Below, piece by piece: positions 33,911 through 41,721 of a stretch of DNA of 55,891 nucleotides; position 1 is the stretch's first letter, and the number at the start of each line of letters is the position of its first letter. Below the pieces are notes generated by a model. The model ran no database searches, had not been told where the DNA came from, and worked only from the letters and a program-made list of their open reading frames with translations. The translations under genes and the position numbers were made by a program. The DNA is from Limiplasma sp958448555. Its GTDB lineage: Bacteria; Bacillota; Clostridia; Christensenellales; Aristaeellaceae. The stretch lies in the NCBI GenBank assembly GCA_958448555.1, contig CAUDEL010000013.1, forward strand, positions 1 through 55,891, given 5' to 3'.

Positions 33911-36088
33911 ATGGAGTACAAGGTATTTTCAACGGAACTGGCGGGGCGCCCGCTGACGATCGAGTTCGGCAAGTACGCGCAGCAGGCCAACGGCTCGGCC
34001 TTCGTGCGCTATGGCGACACGGTGGTGATGGTCAACGCCACCATGAGCGAGAAGGCGCGCGAGGGCGTGGACTTCTTCCCGCTGAGCGTGGACTTTGAGG
34101 AAAAGCAATATTCCGTGGGCAAGATTCCCGGCGGCTTCATCAAGCGCGAGGGGCGTCCCACGGAGAAGGCGACGCTCACCTGCCGCCTGATCGACCGTCC
34201 GCTGCGCCCGCTGTTCCCCAAGGGCATGCGCAACGATGTGCAGGTGGTCGCCACCTGCCTGAGCGTGGACAAGGACATCCCCCCGGAAGTGCCCGCGATG
34301 ATCGGGTCCTCGGCGGCGCTGTCCGTCAGCGACATCCCCTGGGGCGGCCCCACCGGCACGGTGGTGGTCGGCTGCGTGGACGGCGAGCTGGTCCTCTGCC
34401 CCGACGCCGCCCAGCGCGAAAGGAGCACGCTGCACCTGACCGTGAGCGGCACCCGCGACGCCGTGCTCATGGTCGAGGCGGGCGCGAAGGAAGTGCCCGA
34501 GGAGCTGATGCTGCGCGCCATCCTCTTTGGCCATGAGGAAATCAAGAAGCTGGTCGCCTTCATCGAGGGCATCCGGGAGGAAATCGGCAAGGAGAAGGCC
34601 GAGGTCGCGCTCATCACCACGGGCGAGGACGTCAAGGCCGCCGTGCGCGAATACGCCTATGACAAGTGCCGCTGGGTGTTTGAAACCACCGACCGCCACG
34701 AGCGCCAGGAGCGCGAGGCGCAGGTCAAGGCCGAGTGCGAGGAGCACTTCGCCGAGCAGTTCGAGGGCCGCCTGAGCGAGGTGGACGATGCGCTGTACTA
34801 CCTCAATAAGGAGATCATGCGCGCCAAGATCCTCACCGACGGCATCCGCCCCGACGGCCGCGGCCTGACCGACGTGCGCCCCATCTGGTGCGAGGTGGGC
34901 ATTTTGCCGCGCACGCATGGCAGCGCCGTCTTTACCCGCGGCGAAACCCAGGCTCTCACCGTGACCACCCTCGGTTCCATGAGCGACGTGCAGATTTTGG
35001 ACGGCCTGGGCACCGAGGATTTCAAGCGCTACATCCACCACTACAACATGCCCCCCTACGCCACCGGCGAGGCGGGCCGCATGAAGAGCCCCGGCCGCCG
35101 CGAGATCGGCCACGGCGCGCTGGCCGAGCGCGCCCTGGAGCCCGTCGTGCCCGGCGAGGACGAGTTCCCCTACGCGCTGCGCCTGGTGAGCGAGATCCTC
35201 TCCTCCAACGGCTCCAGCTCCATGGCCTCCGTCTGCGGCAGCACGCTCAGCCTCATGGACGCGGGCGTGCCCATCAAGCGCCCCGTGGCCGGCGTGGCCA
35301 TGGGCCTCATCAAGGACGCCGAAACCGGCAAGGTCGCCGTGCTCACCGACATCCAGGGCCTGGAGGACTTCCTGGGCGACATGGACTTCAAGGTGGCCGG
35401 CACCGTCAAGGGCATCACCGCCATCCAGATGGACATCAAGATCGCCGGCATCGACCGCGCGATTCTGGAAAAGGCGCTCAGCCAGGCGCTGGCGGGCCGC
35501 CTGCACATCCTCAAGATCATGCTGGACACCCTCGCCCAGCCGCGCGAGCACCTGAGCCGCTACGCGCCCAAGATCGTGCGCTTCACCATCAACCCCGAGA
35601 AGATCCGCGAGGTCATTGGGCCGGGCGGCAAGATGATTAACAAGATCATCGCCGAAACGGGCGTGAAGATCGACATCGAGGACGACGGCCGCGTCTACAT
35701 CGCCACCCCCGACGAGGCCGCCGCCGCCAAGGCGCGCAAGATCATCGAGGGCATCGCCAAGGACATCGAGGTCGGCGACGTATATCTGGGCAAGGTTGTG
35801 CGCATCATGAACTTCGGGGCCTTCATCGAGCTGACCCCCGGCAAGGACGGCATGCTGCACATCTCCAAGATGGCCGACCACCGCGTGGAGAAGGTCGAGG
35901 ACGTGATGAACATCGGCGACGAGGTCGAGGTCAAGGTCAACGAGATCGACTCGCAGGGCCGCGTCAACCTCATCCGCAACGACATCACCTACTCCTCCGG
36001 CGAAGGCTCCTCCCGCTCCTTCAGCGGCGAGCGCCGCCGCCCGCCGCGCCGCGACGGCCGGCCCTCCGGCGGAAGCGACCGCAACTGA
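33911..36088 (+). CDS. pnp: Polyribonucleotide nucleotidyltransferase (PNPase)
   Basis: Phosphorolytic 3'-5' exoribonuclease for mRNA decay. The 725-aa protein has a first RNase PH domain, a helical linker, a second (catalytic) RNase PH domain with RPDGRGLTDVRPI and DRPLRPLFPKG-type motifs in place, a KH domain (EKIREVIGPGGKMINKI, from ~560), an S1 domain (VGDVYLGKVVRIMNFGAFIEL, from ~620) and a basic tail. Full length. No AGGAGG sits at the usual distance; GAAGAAG precedes the ATG. PNPase often represses its own leader, but no such element was identified. Confidence 0.98.
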   Translation: MEYKVFSTELAGRPLTIEFGKYAQQANGSAFVRYGDTVVMVNATMSEKAREGVDFFPLSVDFEEKQYSVGKIPGGFIKREGRPTEKATLTCRLIDRPLRPLFPKGMRNDVQVVATCLSVDKDIPPEVPAMIGSSAALSVSDIPWGGPTGTVVVGCVDGELVLCPDAAQRERSTLHLTVSGTRDAVLMVEAGAKEVPEELMLRAILFGHEEIKKLVAFIEGIREEIGKEKAEVALITTGEDVKAAVREYAYDKCRWVFETTDRHERQEREAQVKAECEEHFAEQFEGRLSEVDDALYYLNKEIMRAKILTDGIRPDGRGLTDVRPIWCEVGILPRTHGSAVFTRGETQALTVTTLGSMSDVQILDGLGTEDFKRYIHHYNMPPYATGEAGRMKSPGRREIGHGALAERALEPVVPGEDEFPYALRLVSEILSSNGSSSMASVCGSTLSLMDAGVPIKRPVAGVAMGLIKDAETGKVAVLTDIQGLEDFLGDMDFKVAGTVKGITAIQMDIKIAGIDRAILEKALSQALAGRLHILKIMLDTLAQPREHLSRYAPKIVRFTINPEKIREVIGPGGKMINKIIAETGVKIDIEDDGRVYIATPDEAAAAKARKIIEGIAKDIEVGDVYLGKVVRIMNFGAFIELTPGKDGMLHISKMADHRVEKVEDVMNIGDEVEVKVNEIDSQGRVNLIRNDITYSSGEGSSRSFSGERRRPPRRDGRPSGGSDRN

Positions 36089-36104
36089 ACTGACGACCCA
36101 TGAC

Positions 36105-36149
36105 CGCCCGGCGCCGGCCCCCCTCCGGGGCCGCGCCGGGCGTCTTTTT
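36105..36149 (+). terminator. Terminator after pnp
   Basis: CGCCCGGCGC/GCGCCGGGCG, perfect 10-bp arms with further GGCC pairing inside, followed by TCTTTTT. Confidence 0.9.
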
Positions 36150-36167
36150 AGGAAAGGAACGAAGCCA

Positions 36168-37427
36168 ATGTTTGACCTCATTACCCTGCCCGGCGGCCTG
36201 CGCGTGGTGGGCGAACGGCTGACGCACGTGCGAAGCTGCACCGTGGGCGTGTGGGTCGGGGTGGGCAGCATGAACGAGCGGCCCGAGGAAAACGGCCTGA
36301 GCCATTTCATCGAGCACATGGTTTTCAAGGGCACGCAAAACCGTTCCGCCCGCGACATCGCCGAGGAGATGGACCTTGCCGGCGGCCAGCTCAACGCCTT
36401 CACCAGCAAGGAGTGCACCTGCTTTTACGCCAAGGTGACCGACGACGAGCTGCCCCTGGCCGTGGACATCCTCTCCGACCTCGTCCTGCGGCCCGTCTTT
36501 GACGCGGGGGAGCTGGAGAAGGAGCGCGGCGTGGTGCTGGAGGAGATCGCCATGGTCGAGGACACCCCCGAGGACCTGGTGCACGAGCTCCTCAGCGACG
36601 CGCAGTACACCGGCTCGCTCCGCCGCCCCATCCTGGGCACGGCGGAGAAGATCCGCGGCTATGGCCGCGACGCGCTCCAGGGCTACTGGGCACGGCACTA
36701 CACCCCGGAAAACATGGTGGTGGCCATCGCCGGCAACTACGATTGGGACGCCTTTGTCTCGCTGGTCGAGCGGTATTTCACGCCCTTTTCGGCCCCCGCG
36801 GGCGAGGCGCGCGCGCCGCAGGCGCAGGCCTTCACCCCCGGCCGCCTCTTTCGCGAGAAGGACACCGAGCAGACCCATCTGTGCCTGGGCTTCCCCGGCG
36901 TGCCCTCCGACAGCGACGAGCTTTACGCCCTCAGCGTCCTTGGCAACGCGCTGGGCGGCGGCATGAGCAGCCGCCTGTTCCAGCGCATCCGCGAGGAGCT
37001 GGGCCTGGCCTACAGCGTCTACACCTATTCCAGCTCCTACCGGGGCGTGGGCAGCTTCTGCGTCTACGCGGGCACCACCCCCGCCAACGCCTCCACGGTG
37101 CTTTCCGAGATCCTCGGCGAGCTGCGCCGCTTCGTGGACGGCGGCCTGACGGACAAGGAGTTCAAAAGCGCCAAAGCCCAGCTCCGCGGCGGCTTCCTGC
37201 TGGGGCTGGAGAGCTCCAGCGGCCGCATGCAGGCCCTGGGCCGGGGGCTGTTGCTCCTGGGCCGCACGCGCACGCAGGAGGAGACGCTCGCGCGCATCGA
37301 CGCCGTCACCCCCGATGCGGTCATGGACCTGGCGCGCCGCCTGCTGACCGCCTCCCCCAGCGCCGCCGTGGTGGGCCGCGGCGCGCAGACGCTGATTGCG
37401 CAGATCGGAGGGCAGGCACATGGATAA
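36168..37427 (+). CDS. M16-family zinc peptidase (processing peptidase-like)
   Basis: A 419-aa insulinase-family peptidase with the inverted zinc motif H46FIEH50 and the third ligand Glu in the GVVLEEI segment (~125). The C-terminal half shows the second M16 fold with R/Y motif (SSRLFQRIREELGLAYSVYTY). Homologues next to pnp are common in Bacillota; the physiological substrate is unknown. The start of the next gene overlaps its stop by 8 nt. Confidence 0.93.
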   Translation: MFDLITLPGGLRVVGERLTHVRSCTVGVWVGVGSMNERPEENGLSHFIEHMVFKGTQNRSARDIAEEMDLAGGQLNAFTSKECTCFYAKVTDDELPLAVDILSDLVLRPVFDAGELEKERGVVLEEIAMVEDTPEDLVHELLSDAQYTGSLRRPILGTAEKIRGYGRDALQGYWARHYTPENMVVAIAGNYDWDAFVSLVERYFTPFSAPAGEARAPQAQAFTPGRLFREKDTEQTHLCLGFPGVPSDSDELYALSVLGNALGGGMSSRLFQRIREELGLAYSVYTYSSSYRGVGSFCVYAGTTPANASTVLSEILGELRRFVDGGLTDKEFKSAKAQLRGGFLLGLESSSGRMQALGRGLLLLGRTRTQEETLARIDAVTPDAVMDLARRLLTASPSAAVVGRGAQTLIAQIGGQAHG

Positions 37428-37788
37428 GCTCGAACACATCTTTGAACTGCAAAAGGGCTTTCAGGACAAGCTCAAGCGCGAGCGCGGCCTTTCGGACATC
37501 CCCATGGAAACCTGGCTGCAAAAGCAGACGCTGGCCATGATCTCCGAGCTTGCGGAGCTTCTGGAGGAGGTCAACTTCAAATGGTGGAAAAATCCCCATG
37601 AGCTGCGCCCCGAGTGTGTGCGCGAGGAGCTGTCCGACATCCTGCATTTCTTCGTCAGCATGTGCATCGAGGCCGGCATGACCGCCGACGACCTCTATCG
37701 TACCTATGTGGGCAAGAACCGCGAGAACCACCTGCGCCAGGACGGCCTGAGCCAAAAGCACGGCTACGAGGTCCACCCCGGCGCATGA
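37420..37788 (+). CDS. dUTPase-2-like all-alpha NTP pyrophosphatase
   Basis: A 122-aa protein of the dimeric dUTPase/MazG superfamily. Metal-binding acidic motifs are E43LAE46 and E70LSD73, and FKWWK fits the dUTPase_2 group. Probably hydrolyses dUTP (or a related nucleotide) to the monophosphate, keeping uracil out of DNA. Start ATG 37420 is 7 nt from GGAGGG and overlaps the peptidase gene. Confidence 0.8.
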   Translation: MDKLEHIFELQKGFQDKLKRERGLSDIPMETWLQKQTLAMISELAELLEEVNFKWWKNPHELRPECVREELSDILHFFVSMCIEAGMTADDLYRTYVGKNRENHLRQDGLSQKHGYEVHPGA

Positions 37789-37793
37789 AACCG

Positions 37794-37830
37794 CCCCCTT
37801 TGCGGCACACTGGCTGCAAAGGGGGTTTTT
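37794..37830 (+). terminator. Terminator touching the spoIID-like start
   Basis: CCCCCTTTGC/GCAAAGGGGG, then TTTTT, ending 3 nt before the next ATG. The stem's 3' arm also contains the only AAGGGGG that could serve that ATG. Confidence 0.9.
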
Positions 37831-37833
37831 CCG

Positions 37834-38835
37834 ATGAGAAAGGCGGCATGGATGGCGCTTCTGCTGGCGGCGGCGATGGCGGCAGGCGGCTGCTCGGTCA
37901 GCGCCGAGCCCGCGCCCGCGCCCACCGGCGGGGCAAAGGCGATCGCCTGGCCCGAGAAGAGGCTTGAGAAAAACGAGGACGGCGTGCCCGTTCTGGACGT
38001 GTACGTGGTGGCCGACGAGGCGGTGGAGCGCGTGGACGTGGAAACCTACGTGGAGGGCGTGCTCGCCGGGGAGATGAAAAACGACTGGCCCCTGGAGGCG
38101 CTCAAGGCGCAGGCGATTCTGGCGCGCACGTTCGTGCTCAAGTTCCTCTCCGACAAGGAGAGCAGGTATGAGGGCGCGGACATCTCCACCGACATCGAGG
38201 AGGCGCAGGCCTATGACGCCTCGGCCGTCAACGACCGCATCCGTCAGGCCGTGAGCGAAACCGGGGGCATGGTCTTAAACGCCGGGGGCGAGCTGCCCTA
38301 CGCCTGGTTTCACGCCCACAGCGGCGGCCTGACCGCGCTGGCCCGCGAGGGGCTGGGCTGGGATGAGGACGAGCCGCCCTACACGCAGATCGTGCCCGGC
38401 AACGAGCCGGAGAGCGCGGCGGGGGAGAAGGACGCGCAGATGCTCTCGGAGGCGCAGCACTGGCAGGCGTCCTTCCCGTACGAGGAGGTCGAGGCGGCCT
38501 GCGAGACGCTGGGCGTGGAGGTGACGCTGGAGGACGGCGCGAAGCTGACCATCGAGGAGCGGGGCGACAGCGGCCGCGCGGTGCGCCTGGGCCTGAACGG
38601 GCAGACAGTGGATGCCTCGGACCTTCGCATCGCGCTGGGGTCCACGAAGATGCGCTCAACCCTCATCACCAGCCTGCGCGCGCAGGAGGGCAAGCTGGTG
38701 ATGGCGGGCACGGGCTACGGCCACGGCGTGGGCATGAGCCAGTGGGGCGCCTACGGCATGGCGCAGGCGGGCAGCACGGCGGAGGAGATCGTCACGTATT
38801 ACTTTAAGGATGTGAGCATCGAAAAGCTGTGGTGA
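37834..38835 (+). CDS. SpoIID/LytB-domain lipoprotein
   Basis: A 333-aa exported protein. The lipobox AGGC20 suggests a lipid anchor. The SpoIID domain runs through the body with VETYVEGVLAGEM (catalytic-Glu region), ALKAQAILARTF and the signature GYGHGVGMSQWGAYGMA. SpoIID is a peptidoglycan lytic transglycosylase needed for engulfment. This may be SpoIID itself or a paralogue, since no spoIIQ or other stage II gene lies near. ATG 37834 lies 3 nt past a terminator; an alternative start is ATG 37852, but it would lose the basic signal-peptide start. Confidence 0.85.
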   Translation: MRKAAWMALLLAAAMAAGGCSVSAEPAPAPTGGAKAIAWPEKRLEKNEDGVPVLDVYVVADEAVERVDVETYVEGVLAGEMKNDWPLEALKAQAILARTFVLKFLSDKESRYEGADISTDIEEAQAYDASAVNDRIRQAVSETGGMVLNAGGELPYAWFHAHSGGLTALAREGLGWDEDEPPYTQIVPGNEPESAAGEKDAQMLSEAQHWQASFPYEEVEAACETLGVEVTLEDGAKLTIEERGDSGRAVRLGLNGQTVDASDLRIALGSTKMRSTLITSLRAQEGKLVMAGTGYGHGVGMSQWGAYGMAQAGSTAEEIVTYYFKDVSIEKLW

Positions 38836-38858
38836 CGGCGCGGCCGGGCGCGGAGAAG

Positions 38859-38886
38859 GAGCGGGTGGCATCCCCCGCTCTTTTTT
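38859..38886 (+). terminator. Terminator after the SpoIID-like gene
   Basis: GAGCGGG/CCCGCTC followed by six T. Confidence 0.9.
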
Positions 38887-38961
38887 CATCTTCCGGCAGG
38901 GTTTCGCCCCCTGCGCGCCGAAACCAGCAGTCAAAACCCATCTGCAAAGGAGCGAATACGC

Positions 38962-39840
38962 ATGATCTGCCTGGAACATGAGGGCGCGCAGCTTCGCGTG
39001 GCCGAGCTGGGCGCCGAGGTGCGCGGCTACCGCGGCCCCGACGGAACTGAATACCTCTGGAGCGGCGACCCGATGGTGTGGAAGGGCGTCTCGCCGGTGC
39101 TGTTTCCGGCCATCGGCGCGCTCAAGGACGGCGGCGCGGCCATCGAGGGCACGTTCTATCCCGTGCCGCGCCACGGCTTCGCGCGGGAGATGCCCTTTCG
39201 CGTCAGCGAGCAGGGGGAGGACTTCGTCACCCTCACCCTGAGCGAAACCGCCGAGACGAAGCGGCTCTATCCCTTCGCCTTCGCCCTGAGCGTGACCCAC
39301 CGCCTGTGCGCGGACGGGTTCGAGACGCGCTTCACCGTGGAAAACCACACCGGCCGCCCCATGCCCTTCCTCCTCGGCGGTCACCCGGCTTTCGCCTGCC
39401 CCGTGGGCGGGGAGGGGCGCTTTGAGGACTACGTGCTGCGCTTTGAAAAGCCCGAGAGCGGCCGCGTGAGCCTGTGCAGCCTCGATACCCACCTCGTGGA
39501 CCGCGCGGCCCAGGCTCCGCTGGAGGCGGACGGGCGCACGCTGCCGCTGCGCCACGAGGACTACGACCGCATCGACACCTTCATCTTCGACGGCCTCAAA
39601 AGCCGCGCCGTGGACCTCGTCCACCGCGACACGGGCCGCGGCATCCGGCTTTCCTTTGACATGCCGGTGCTGGCCGTGTGGACCATGCCGGGCAAGAACG
39701 CTCCCTACGTCTGCCTGGAGCCATGGCAGGGCATGCCCGCCCACGCGGACGAAACCGGCCGCTTCGAGGACAAGCCCTACCACATCTCCCTCGGCGTGGG
39801 GCATGCGTTCACCTGCGGCTACCGCATGCGCATCCTCTGA
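38962..39840 (+). CDS. Aldose 1-epimerase family protein (LacX-like)
   Basis: A 292-aa cytoplasmic protein of the galactose mutarotase fold, LacX-like branch. Landmarks are SPVLFPAIG, PRHGFAR (His), LGGHPAF (catalytic-type His) and VCLEPWQGMPAH (Glu). It interconverts sugar anomers; the actual sugar is not predictable. AAAGGAG precedes the ATG. Transcribed alone and convergent with era. Confidence 0.88.
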   Translation: MICLEHEGAQLRVAELGAEVRGYRGPDGTEYLWSGDPMVWKGVSPVLFPAIGALKDGGAAIEGTFYPVPRHGFAREMPFRVSEQGEDFVTLTLSETAETKRLYPFAFALSVTHRLCADGFETRFTVENHTGRPMPFLLGGHPAFACPVGGEGRFEDYVLRFEKPESGRVSLCSLDTHLVDRAAQAPLEADGRTLPLRHEDYDRIDTFIFDGLKSRAVDLVHRDTGRGIRLSFDMPVLAVWTMPGKNAPYVCLEPWQGMPAHADETGRFEDKPYHISLGVGHAFTCGYRMRIL

Positions 39841-39858
39841 GCCGTCCAGACGTCAGAC

Positions 39859-39890
39859 CGCCCCCGCCCGAAAAACGGGCGGGGGCGTTT
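39859..39890. terminator. Bidirectional terminator between epimerase and era
   Basis: Perfect 12-bp arms CGCCCCCGCCCG/CGGGCGGGGGCG with an AAAAA loop between convergent genes. Confidence 0.85.
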
Positions 39891-39920
39891 CGCGTGTCAA
39901 AAACCCTCCCAAAGCAGGTT

Positions 39921-40808
39921 TTACTCCTTGTCCTCGTATCCCAGCGTGCGCAAATCCTCCGGCCGGTTGCGCCAGTCCTCGCGCACCTTGACCCACAGCT
40001 GCAAATTCACCCGCATGCCCAGAAGGCCCTCGATGTCCTCGCGCGCCTCCTGCCCGATGCGCCTGAGCATCGCGCCCTGCTTGCCGATAATGATGCCCTT
40101 GTGCGCCGCGCGCTCACAGTAGATCGTGGCGTGAATCTCCATCAGGTCGCCGTGGCGCTTCATGGCCAGCATCTCAACGCCGATGCCGTGGGGCACCTCG
40201 TCGCGCAGGTGCAGTAGCGCCTTTTCGCGGATCAGCTCGCCGCAGATCAGCCGCTCGGGCTGGTCGGTCACCGCGTCGGGCGGGAAGTACTGCGGGCCTT
40301 CGGGCAGATAGCCCACCAGCAGCGCCCTGAGCTGCGCAAGCCCGTCCCCCGTGCGCGCGCTCACCGGCACGATGTCGTCGTACCCCGCGTCCGAAAAGCT
40401 CTCCATCAGCGCAAGCAGGCTCTCGCGGGGCATGAGGTCGATCTTGTTGAGCACCAGCGCCTTTTTCACCCTCTGGCCGCTCATCTCCTCCGCGATGGCG
40501 CGGTCCTGCCTGCCCACGGCGGTCGCGTCCACCATCACCAGCAGCGCGTCAATGCCGCTGAGGGCGTCGCGGGCGGCCTTGACCATGTATTCGCCCAGGC
40601 GGCTGTGCGGGGTGTGCAGGCCCGGCGTGTCCAGAAATACGATCTGGCTGTGCTCGTCCGTGCACACGCCCATGATGCGGTTGCGCGTGGTCTGGGGGCG
40701 GCTGGAGACAATGGCGATCTTCTCGCCGATCATGGCGTTCATCAGCGTGCTTTTGCCCACGTTGGGCCGGCCCACGATGGCCACGAATCCCGAATGAAAG
40801 GCTGGCAT
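39921..40808 (-). CDS. era: GTPase Era
   Basis: A 295-aa GTPase that binds the 3' end of 16S rRNA and assists 30S maturation. G1 GRPNVGKST (13-21), G3 DTPG, G4 NKID, then a KH domain with the motif GIIIGKQGAMLRRIG. Last gene of the yqfC-yqfD-phoH-pgpH-ybeY/cdd-era operon, 19 nt after the fusion gene. Confidence 0.97.
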   Translation of the reverse strand: MPAFHSGFVAIVGRPNVGKSTLMNAMIGEKIAIVSSRPQTTRNRIMGVCTDEHSQIVFLDTPGLHTPHSRLGEYMVKAARDALSGIDALLVMVDATAVGRQDRAIAEEMSGQRVKKALVLNKIDLMPRESLLALMESFSDAGYDDIVPVSARTGDGLAQLRALLVGYLPEGPQYFPPDAVTDQPERLICGELIREKALLHLRDEVPHGIGVEMLAMKRHGDLMEIHATIYCERAAHKGIIIGKQGAMLRRIGQEAREDIEGLLGMRVNLQLWVKVREDWRNRPEDLRTLGYEDKE

Positions 40809-40827
40809 GAATCGTCCTCTTTCCGTA

Positions 40828-41721
40828 TCAGTCCGGCAGGTCCCTGGGACCGAAGCCGTGGGGGAGCAAAGCGGGCAGCGTGGTCTTGTCCACCTCGCCC
40901 TCGCCCCAGGTGACCAGCACCCGAAGGGCCGGCGCGAACTCGTTGAGCGCCTGGCGGCACGCGCCGCAGGGGTAGGGCGCGGAGCCGTTTGAGGCGATGG
41001 CGATGGCGGTGAAGTCCCGCGCGCCCTCGCTCACGGCCTTGAACAGCGCCGTGCGCTCGGCGCAGTTGGTCAGCCCGAAGCTGGCGTTTTCGATGTTGCA
41101 GCCCTGAAACACCCGGCCGTCGGCGCTCAGCAGCGCCGCGCCCACGGCGTAATGGCTGTAGGGGCAGTAGCTGTTTTCCATGGCCAGGCGGGCCAGGGAA
41201 AGAAGGTCGTCGTCCGAAACGGGGACGGCTTCCTCCCCGCGGGAAATCCCCGCCATATTGAGCGCCTTTTCCTCCATCGCGCGCATCTCCTTTTGTTCGT
41301 CGGGGGTCATGTGGTCGTAGCCCATGAGGTGAAACAGCCCGTGGGCCAGCAGGTAGCACAGCTCGCGCCGCGGGCTGTGACCGTACTCGGCGGCCTGGGC
41401 CAGCGCGCGCTCGCGGGAGATGACGATGTCGCCCACGAGGCACGCGCCCAGCTCGGGGTCAAATTCCGCGCGCAGGCGCCTTTCGCAGCTTCTCGCGGTC
41501 CGGCCCTGCGGATAGTTGACGGTGGGGAAGCTCAGCACGTCCGTGGCGCGCTCCACGCCGCGCGTGCGGGTATTCAGCGCGCGGATGTCCGCGTTGTCCG
41601 TGAGCACCACGTGCACGGCCAGGGGCAGGCGCACGCCCTCGGCGGCCTGGCAGCAGGCCGCCACCAGCGAAAGCGGCGCGTCCGCGGGCGCGGGCACGCG
41701 CTGCTCCCATTCGATTCTCAT
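40828..41721 (-). CDS. ybeY-cdd: YbeY endoribonuclease fused to cytidine deaminase
   Basis: A 297-aa two-domain enzyme. Residues 1-~160 are YbeY, the metal-dependent rRNA-processing RNase, with ATDVLSFP and zinc ligands H127, H131, H137 in HGLFHLMGYDH. Residues ~165-297 are a complete tetramer-type cytidine deaminase: zinc ligands Cys220, Cys252, Cys255 and catalytic Glu222 (CAERTA, PCGACR). In Bacillus subtilis these are separate genes with dgkA between them in the same operon; dgkA is absent here. No internal stop or credible internal ribosome binding site separates the domains. The start overlaps the pgpH stop as ATGA. Confidence 0.93.
   Translation of the reverse strand: MRIEWEQRVPAPADAPLSLVAACCQAAEGVRLPLAVHVVLTDNADIRALNTRTRGVERATDVLSFPTVNYPQGRTARSCERRLRAEFDPELGACLVGDIVISRERALAQAAEYGHSPRRELCYLLAHGLFHLMGYDHMTPDEQKEMRAMEEKALNMAGISRGEEAVPVSDDDLLSLARLAMENSYCPYSHYAVGAALLSADGRVFQGCNIENASFGLTNCAERTALFKAVSEGARDFTAIAIASNGSAPYPCGACRQALNEFAPALRVLVTWGEGEVDKTTLPALLPHGFGPRDLPD

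Noticed and set aside
33929..36418. 829-codon open frame on the minus strand opposite pnp and the start of the M16 gene
   Set aside because: Pnp on the other strand is unmistakable. The antisense frame is low in complexity (Ala, Gly, Val, His, Asp), as expected from GC-rich codon shadows.
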